From the NCBI GenBank assembly GCA_040387035.1, contig JAZKEN010000059.1, positions 1 through 19,339 on the forward strand: a stretch of DNA of 19,339 nt, read 5' to 3'. Below are positions 14,869-19,339 of this stretch, piece after piece. The notes under the pieces are model-generated. The model worked only from the letters and a program-made list of their open reading frames with translations. It did no database searches and was not told the origin of the DNA. The position numbers and the translations under genes are program-made. Each line of letters opens with the position of its first letter. Within the stretch, counting starts at the first letter, position 1. This DNA comes from Methylotenera_A sp040387035. Its GTDB lineage: Bacteria; Pseudomonadota; Gammaproteobacteria; Burkholderiales; Methylophilaceae.

Positions 14869-14968
14869 NNNNNNNNNNNNNNNNNNNNNNNNNNNNNNNN
14901 NNNNNNNNNNNNNNNNNNNNNNNNNNNNNNNNNNNNNNNNNNNNNNNNNNNNNNNNNNNNNNNNNNNN
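14869..14968. other. Assembly gap (100 N) between convergent tpiA and fbp
   Basis: Again exactly 100 N. The missing ends of tpiA (about 120 codons) and of fbp (about 55 codons) need over 500 bases, so the real interval is much longer than drawn. The join may also hide whole genes, or may be a scaffolding link that should not be trusted at base level. Confidence 0.97.
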
Positions 14969-15807
14969 ATAAAGCTCATCGGGTTTGCTTCATACATCAA
15001 GCGCAGTTTACCTGTTTTGGCTTTGGCATCACTGGGGTACATAAATACGCCGCCGCGTACCAAAATGCGGTGCACTTCTGCCACCATGGATGCCACCCAG
15101 CGCATATTGAAATCCTTGTCGCGATCACCCTCTGTACCTTGCAGGCATTCATCGATATAGCGTTGCACCGGCTCCTGCCAGAATCGGTAATTGGACATAT
15201 TGATGGCAAATTCAGTAGTGTCTTGCGGGATTTGCATATTTGGATGCGTTAATACAAATTGGTTTGCGGTTTTACTTAAGGTAAAGCCATTGACGCCATT
15301 GCCAGTAGTGAATACCAACATGGTCGATGTGCCATACAAAGCATAGCCGGCACAGATTTGTTCAGTACCCGCCTGCAGAAAATCTTCTAATTCAGGCTGG
15401 CTATTACCGGCCTTTAATACCGAAAATATAGTGCCGACTGAAATATTGACGTTGACATTGGATGATCCGTCCAGCGGGTCAAAACATAGCAGGTAATTGC
15501 CTTTGTTTGCTTTAGCTTGAATCGGGTCAATCACCTCTTCTGACACCATACCCGCGATATAGCCACTCGCCTGCACCGCTTCTACAAAGATATCATTGGT
15601 CATCACATCCAGGGTCTTTTGTACTTCACCCTGCACATTCTCGCTGGCCAGGCTGCCCATATTGCCTGCGATCGCACCTTCGTCAATGGCGATAGCGATT
15701 TTTTTAATCGCTTGCTCAATATTGCTGAGTATTGCAGCAAGCCCATCTGTATGTTCGCCCTGCAAATGTTGGGCTAAAAATTCTGTTATCGTCATATTTT
15801 GCGTCAT
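14969..15807 (-). CDS. fbp: Fructose-1,6-bisphosphatase class I (3' end lost in gap)
   Basis: 279 residues are visible, with the last about 55 in the gap. The enzyme hydrolyses fructose 1,6-bisphosphate to fructose 6-phosphate, the gluconeogenic counterpart of aldolase. Metal- and substrate-binding motifs are present: VSEE (88-91), FDPLDGSSNVNVN (109-121) with its invariant Asp-Pro-Leu-Asp-Gly-Ser-Ser, and the later NMRWVASMVAEVHRIL, GGVFMYPSD and KLRLMYEANPMSF blocks. Two ATGs are possible, 15805-15807 and 15793-15795, neither with a ribosome site. A TATAAT lies only 8 bases before the first, so the transcript may start at or near it. It faces tpiA and is divergent from ybeY. Confidence 0.93.
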
Positions 15808-15813
15808 GGTTTA

Positions 15814-15823
15814 ATTATATAAT
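15814..15823. promoter_or_regulatory. Palindromic -10 element shared by divergent fbp and ybeY
   Basis: ATTATATAAT is a perfect palindrome containing TATAAT on both strands in the 43-base space between the fbp and ybeY starts. It is 27 bases before the ybeY ATG, a normal distance, but only 6-8 bases before the first fbp ATG. No good -35 is seen on either strand. Confidence 0.45.
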
Positions 15824-15850
15824 CTAAATAGTTAATCCACATTACAAATC

Positions 15851-16288
15851 ATGCCAAACCTCAATATATCCACTCAATACGCATCGGAACGTGCAGATTT
15901 ACCCAGTAAAAAACAATTCGCCAAGTGGGCAAAAGCCGCGCTCAATGTCGATACCGAAGTCACGATTCGAGTGGTGGATGAGCAAGAGGGCCGCGAGCTA
16001 AACAGCATGTACCGCGGCAAGGATTATGCGACCAATGTGCTGACTTTTCCGCTGACTGAAACGCCGCACTTGATGGGCGACATTATTATCTGCGCACCTG
16101 TGGTGGAATCGGAAGCGCAATTCCAGCAAAAATCGTTAGAAGCGCATTATGCCCACCTCACCGTACATGGCATGCTGCATTTGCATGGCTATGACCATGA
16201 AATTGATGCGCAAGCCGAGTTAATGGAGAGCTTAGAAATTTCTATTTTGGCTAAATTAGGTTATGCTAACCCCTATCTCGTTACGTAG
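15851..16288 (+). CDS. ybeY: Endoribonuclease YbeY (rRNA maturation factor)
   Basis: A 145-residue metal-dependent endoribonuclease needed for 16S rRNA 3' end processing and ribosome quality control. The zinc motif HGMLHLHGYDH gives His106, His110 and His116 (H-x3-H-x5-H). Upstream is the conserved block YRGKDYATNVLTFP (54-67), which contains Arg55, followed by MGDIIIC. Length fits the family. It is followed after 9 bases by corC on the same strand, as in many proteobacteria, but its usual upstream neighbour ybeZ is 2.7 kb away on the drawn scaffold. No strong ribosome site precedes the ATG. Confidence 0.95.
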   Translation: MPNLNISTQYASERADLPSKKQFAKWAKAALNVDTEVTIRVVDEQEGRELNSMYRGKDYATNVLTFPLTETPHLMGDIIICAPVVESEAQFQQKSLEAHYAHLTVHGMLHLHGYDHEIDAQAELMESLEISILAKLGYANPYLVT

Positions 16289-16297
16289 GACGCCTTA

Positions 16298-17182
16298 ATG
16301 GCTAGTGAGTCGGAAAAGTTAAGTACTAAATCAAACAACAGCGCTAATAACAAACCCAGTTTATTGGAGCGTCTCAGCAACTTTTTGTTGCGTGAACCTG
16401 AAGACCGTGAACAGCTGGTAGAGCTTTTACACGGCGCCTACGAAAATCATTTAATGGATGCCGATTCGCTCGCCATGATAGAAGGCGTGCTGCAAGTATC
16501 GGAAATGCAAGTGCGCGACATCATGATCCCGCGTTCGCAGATGGATGTTATCGACATTACCGACCCGCCTGAAACCTTTATCCCGCATGTGATTGAAACC
16601 GCACACTCGCGCTTTCCTGTGATTGAAGATGACAAGAACGATGTGATTGGTATCCTGCTGGCCAAAGATCTGCTGCGCTATTACGCGGGCGAAGATTTTG
16701 AAGTGCGCGATATGTTGCGCCCTGCAGTGTTTATCCCGGAATCTAAACGCTTGAATATCTTGCTCAAGGAATTTCGCAGCAACCGCAACCATATTGCAAT
16801 TGTGGTGGATGAGTATGGCGGCGTAGCGGGCATGGTCACCATTGAAGACGTGCTGGAGCAAATCGTCGGCGATATCGAAGATGAATACGATTACGATGAA
16901 GACGAAGACAATATCATCCAGGATGCGCTTGGGCATTACCGCGTCAAAGCCTTAACGGAGATTGCAGACTTTAATGAAGTGGTCGGCACGCAATTTAGCG
17001 ATGAAGAGTATTCCACCATTGGTGGCTTGGTGGTCAACAAGTTTGGCCATCTACCCAAACGCGGCGATTCTGTGGTGATTGATAACCTCAGCATATCGGT
17101 GCTTAGAGCGGATAGCAGGCGCTTACACTCTATTCTGGTAGAAGTATTGCCTGAAGAGCCTTTCCCTATAGAATCTGTTTGA
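16298..17182 (+). CDS. corC: CorC/YbeX-type protein with CBS pair and CorC_HlyC domain
   Basis: A 294-residue cytoplasmic protein without membrane helices, as expected of CorC rather than the membrane-anchored HlyC/CorB relatives. Two CBS motifs span about residues 66-190. They include VRDIMIPRSQMDVI, RFPVIEDDKNDVIGILLAKDLL, and IAIVVDEYGGVAGMVTIEDVLEQIVGDIEDEYD. The CorC_HlyC transporter-associated domain (about 205-285) contains YRVKALTEIADFNEVVG and the TIGGLVVNKFGHLPKRGDSV block. The family is linked to magnesium and cobalt efflux and, for YbeX, to ribosome maturation through operon association with ybeY. AGGA lies 7 bases before the ATG, and the gap to ybeY is 9 bases, so the two are one operon. 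Confidence 0.92.
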   Translation: MASESEKLSTKSNNSANNKPSLLERLSNFLLREPEDREQLVELLHGAYENHLMDADSLAMIEGVLQVSEMQVRDIMIPRSQMDVIDITDPPETFIPHVIETAHSRFPVIEDDKNDVIGILLAKDLLRYYAGEDFEVRDMLRPAVFIPESKRLNILLKEFRSNRNHIAIVVDEYGGVAGMVTIEDVLEQIVGDIEDEYDYDEDEDNIIQDALGHYRVKALTEIADFNEVVGTQFSDEEYSTIGGLVVNKFGHLPKRGDSVVIDNLSISVLRADSRRLHSILVEVLPEEPFPIESV

Positions 17183-17297
17183 TGCGCTGATGTAAAACCG
17201 GCTAGCCAGCATAAGGTATTTATTTGAATCAATGCGTTATGTTGAACTAAACAGCAGCATTTAATCTCTTATTACTTCAATCAACCGGGAGACGTAT

Positions 17298-17708
17298 ATG
17301 AACAAATTAGTGTTAACTGCTTTCTTGATGGCGTCTACCTTAAGCATGGCAGATGAAGTGCAAACCATGCCTTTGTTGCCTGATGCGCCGTTGACAAAAG
17401 AAATTCCCACCACTGAAAAAGAATTTGCCAACGCGATTAATAACTTTACTAAAGAAGAGATTATTGCGCAGCTGGGAGAACCCGCCAGGGCAGAAGACGT
17501 AAAACTAAAAGACAGCGGCAAAGTAGTGGCCTCAATCTGGTATTACCACAATCTGAATACCGCGCCGGATGGTAGCTATTATCCCACCACTGAGCTGGAT
17601 TTTATTGAGGGTAAAGTTGTGCAAGTGGTTTACATGAACAATGATGGCTCGGAAACGCAGCAAACGGATCAAAATTTAGAGCCACCTAGCATTGAGCCTG
17701 CCTTGTAA
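17298..17708 (+). CDS. Small exported protein, possibly BamE/SmpA-like fold
   Basis: A 136-residue protein with a short signal peptide (MNKLVLTAFLMASTLSMA, cut before Asp-Glu). A GGGAG ribosome site lies 6 bases before the ATG. The middle part, EEIIAQLGEPARAEDV...ASIWYYHN...LDFIEGKVVQVVYMN, follows the pattern of BamE/SmpA-like domains: a helix ending in LGxP, then strands ending in a hydrophobic strand-Gly-Lys-Val turn. There is no lipobox Cys, so it would be a soluble periplasmic protein rather than the BamE lipoprotein. The similarity is by eye; the function is unknown. The C-terminus is acidic and Pro/Gln-rich. It may be transcribed from its own promoter in 17183-17297 or read through from corC. 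Confidence 0.7.
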   Translation: MNKLVLTAFLMASTLSMADEVQTMPLLPDAPLTKEIPTTEKEFANAINNFTKEEIIAQLGEPARAEDVKLKDSGKVVASIWYYHNLNTAPDGSYYPTTELDFIEGKVVQVVYMNNDGSETQQTDQNLEPPSIEPAL

Positions 17709-17728
17709 TTGAGCATGGCTAAAAACAA

Positions 17729-17753
17729 AAAGGACGCTAATGCGTCCTTTTTT
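17729..17753. terminator. Bidirectional terminator between the BamE-like gene and mscL
   Basis: A 9-bp stem AAAGGACGC (17729-17737) / GCGTCCTTT (17742-17750) with loop TAAT is flanked by T on the plus side and A on the minus side. It ends both convergent transcripts. Confidence 0.9.
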
Positions 17754-17765
17754 CAATTGCCCAGC

Positions 17766-18176
17766 CTACTTTTTCAATGCATCGCGGATTTCACGCAGCA
17801 ATAAAATATCGTCAGGCGTAGCCACTACCGCTGGCGGCTCTGCTTTTTTCATTCTGTTGACCATCTTAACCATCTGGAAAATCACAAACGCCAGGATAAT
17901 AAAATTCAATACCACCGAAACAAAATTACCATAAGCCAGTACGCCACCCAGTTTTTTGGCTTCTACCAACGCCAAACCCATGTCTTGGCCATTTAACGGG
18001 ATATACATATTACTAAAATCCAGGCCACCAAAAACCTTACCGATGATTGGCATAATAATGTCGTTCACCAGCGAATCCACAATCTTGCCAAAAGCCGCAC
18101 CTATGATGACACCTACCGCCAGGTCCATCACATTGCCTTTACTGATAAAGTCCTTAAATTCCGATGCCATACTCAT
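17766..18176 (-). CDS. mscL: Large-conductance mechanosensitive channel MscL
   Basis: A 136-residue inner-membrane channel that opens under membrane tension on osmotic downshock. The amphipathic N-terminal helix and first pore helix are conserved (EFKDFISKGNVMDLAVGVIIGAAFGKIVDSLVNDIIMPIIG, about residues 5-45). The second helix is YGNFVSVVLNFIILAFVIFQMVKMVN (about 82-107), followed by the basic stretch and a C-terminal helix ending LLLREIRDALKK. The length is usual for the family. AAGGGG lies 8 bases before the ATG at 18174-18176, favouring it over the in-frame ATG two codons later. It is convergent with the preceding gene and divergent from lnt. Confidence 0.95.
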   Translation of the reverse strand: MSMASEFKDFISKGNVMDLAVGVIIGAAFGKIVDSLVNDIIMPIIGKVFGGLDFSNMYIPLNGQDMGLALVEAKKLGGVLAYGNFVSVVLNFIILAFVIFQMVKMVNRMKKAEPPAVVATPDDILLLREIRDALKK

Positions 18177-18261
18177 TGCGATTTCCCCTTAAAGTTAAAA
18201 TAAAATTAGCAGTGTGCAACAAAAGCCAATATAGGGCGAAGCCAGACTGCTTGTCAACGTT

Positions 18262-18290
18262 TTGCCATGAATCGCAATAATAATTATAAA
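18262..18290 (+). promoter_or_regulatory. Sigma-70-type promoter for lnt
   Basis: TTGCCA (18262-18267) and TATAAA (18285-18290) are separated by 17 bases and lie 39 bases before the lnt ATG. It is the best promoter pair in the window and indicates that lnt is transcribed independently of ybeY-corC. Confidence 0.6.
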
Positions 18291-18329
18291 TTGATTACAA
18301 TGCGCTATTCACATTTTTAGCCACCTAAC

Positions 18330-19339
18330 ATGACGCAGCTATTTAACCGATTTTGTTTTGCCCTGCCCTATTTATTGGGCGCGTTGGCGGTGCTGGCATT
18401 TGCACCGTTTTATTTTTTTCCCGCTGCCATACTGTCATTGATTGGCTTATTCTATTTGTGGCTGAAAAGCGATTCTGCCAAAGCGGCTTTTAAGCTGGGC
18501 TTTCAGTATGGTTTGGGACTATACGTAATAGGTATTTACTGGATCTATATCAGCCTGCATGATTTCGGCGGTATGCCATGGTGGTTTGCTGGCTTTTCCA
18601 CTTTTTGCCTGTGTGCATTTATGGCGCTATTTGTGGGCTTGGTCGGTTATTTCAGCAAGCGATTAGGCTTTATCGCCATCAGTGCACCGGTATTATGGGG
18701 ATTGTCGGATTGGGTACGCAGCTGGATTTTTACGGGTTTCCCGTGGTTGACCCTTGGCTACAGCCAGGTACCGCATAGCCCGCTGGCTGGCTATATGCCG
18801 GTTGTAGGCGTGTATGGCGTATCTGTGATCACCGCTTTCGTGGCCGCAATCATTGCCTGCTGGCTGGCAAAGCCTCATCTTTCTGCGATCTGGAAGCGCA
18901 ACGCCATTGCCGCTTTGGTGGTGTTATTGCTTGCCGGGGGATTACTAAAAGCGGTTGAGTGGTCAACGCCCATCGGCAAACCCGTCAGTGTGGCGTTAAT
19001 TCAAGGCAATATTGCGCAAAGCACCAAATGGTCACCAGAAACCGCGCAAAACACCATTGATACGTATATCAATATGGCAAAACAAAGCGCAGCACAATTA
19101 ATCGTGCTGCCAGAAACCGCGCTGCCAGTGATTTCCAGCCAGGTTGATGCCAGCATTACAGAGGCATTAAGCAACCATGCCAAGCAAAATAATGGCAATA
19201 TCATTGTGGGCATGGTGGAATTGAATCAGCAAACTGACCAATACTTTAACAGTGCTTTCAGCTTTGGCGCTGCACGCACCCAAAGCTATGCCAAAAACCA
19301 CTTAGTGCCGTTTGGTGAATTTATTCCATTAAAACAAGT
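18330..19339 (+). CDS. lnt: Apolipoprotein N-acyltransferase Lnt (3' end beyond window)
   Basis: 336 residues are visible of about 500, and the frame runs open off the window edge. Lnt adds the third acyl chain to the N-terminal Cys of lipoproteins in the inner membrane. The first about 210 residues form several membrane helices, with family motifs LGALAVLAFAPFYFFPAAILS, GLGLYVIGIYWIYISLHDFG and SDWVRSWIFTGFPWL. The nitrilase-like periplasmic domain starts near 218 with VALIQGNIAQSTKW. Catalytic Glu262 (LPETALP) and Lys322 (KNHLVPFGEFIP) are present; the catalytic Cys lies beyond the edge. It is normally next to corC, but here 1.1 kb and two genes intervene. The ATG has no strong ribosome site. 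Confidence 0.93.
   Translation, partial: MTQLFNRFCFALPYLLGALAVLAFAPFYFFPAAILSLIGLFYLWLKSDSAKAAFKLGFQYGLGLYVIGIYWIYISLHDFGGMPWWFAGFSTFCLCAFMALFVGLVGYFSKRLGFIAISAPVLWGLSDWVRSWIFTGFPWLTLGYSQVPHSPLAGYMPVVGVYGVSVITAFVAAIIACWLAKPHLSAIWKRNAIAALVVLLLAGGLLKAVEWSTPIGKPVSVALIQGNIAQSTKWSPETAQNTIDTYINMAKQSAAQLIVLPETALPVISSQVDASITEALSNHAKQNNGNIIVGMVELNQQTDQYFNSAFSFGAARTQSYAKNHLVPFGEFIPLKQ

Overview
The window looks like a draft scaffold from a Betaproteobacterium, most plausibly a methylotroph of the Methylophilaceae (Methylotenera/Methylovorus-like). That placement is inferred from a PQQ precursor gene (pqqA), the fba-tpiA/fbp sugar-phosphate genes, a betaproteobacterial-type OmpR/EnvZ pair and the miaB-ybeZ...ybeY-corC...lnt gene set. 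Two runs of exactly 100 N (12124-12223 and 14869-14968) are scaffold gaps, and four genes are cut by them. The tRNA at the left edge and lnt at the right edge are cut by the window.

Region 1 (1-2140) is the accessory part. The 3' half of a tRNA-Met(CAT) gene (1-55) is repeated as a perfect 38-base direct repeat at 2059-2096. Between the two copies lies about 2 kb of visibly AT-rich DNA with integrase-arm-like repeats next to the left copy, a CCCTAAAA/TTTTAGG repeat cluster next to the right copy, and two genes on the minus strand. No integrase is present. One cargo gene encodes a protein whose C-terminal half resembles a HEPN/abortive-infection-type helical domain; the other is an unrecognised acidic protein. 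This reads as a minimal or decayed tRNA-targeting island, possibly carrying a small defence cassette.

Region 2 (2211-5724) holds an exported MORN-variant-repeat protein, a 23-codon pqqA gene with its own strong hairpin terminator, a short-chain dehydrogenase, a FemAB/GNAT-like protein and an EF-hand protein. The pqqA peptide is not followed by pqqB-E.

Region 3 (5725-10776) is regulation and cofactor synthesis: ompR-envZ (with tandem OmpR-box-like repeats upstream), a two-receiver GGDEF diguanylate cyclase with a reversed receiver arrangement, and cysG (siroheme).

Region 4 (10838-19339) contains the tRNA-modification/ribosome-maturation/envelope set miaB, ybeZ, ybeY, corC and lnt. These are often contiguous in proteobacteria, but here they are split by fba-tpiA and a convergent fbp, and then by a small exported BamE-like protein and mscL. 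The sugar-phosphate genes would serve gluconeogenesis or the ribulose monophosphate cycle. I see no CRISPR array, IS element or rRNA.
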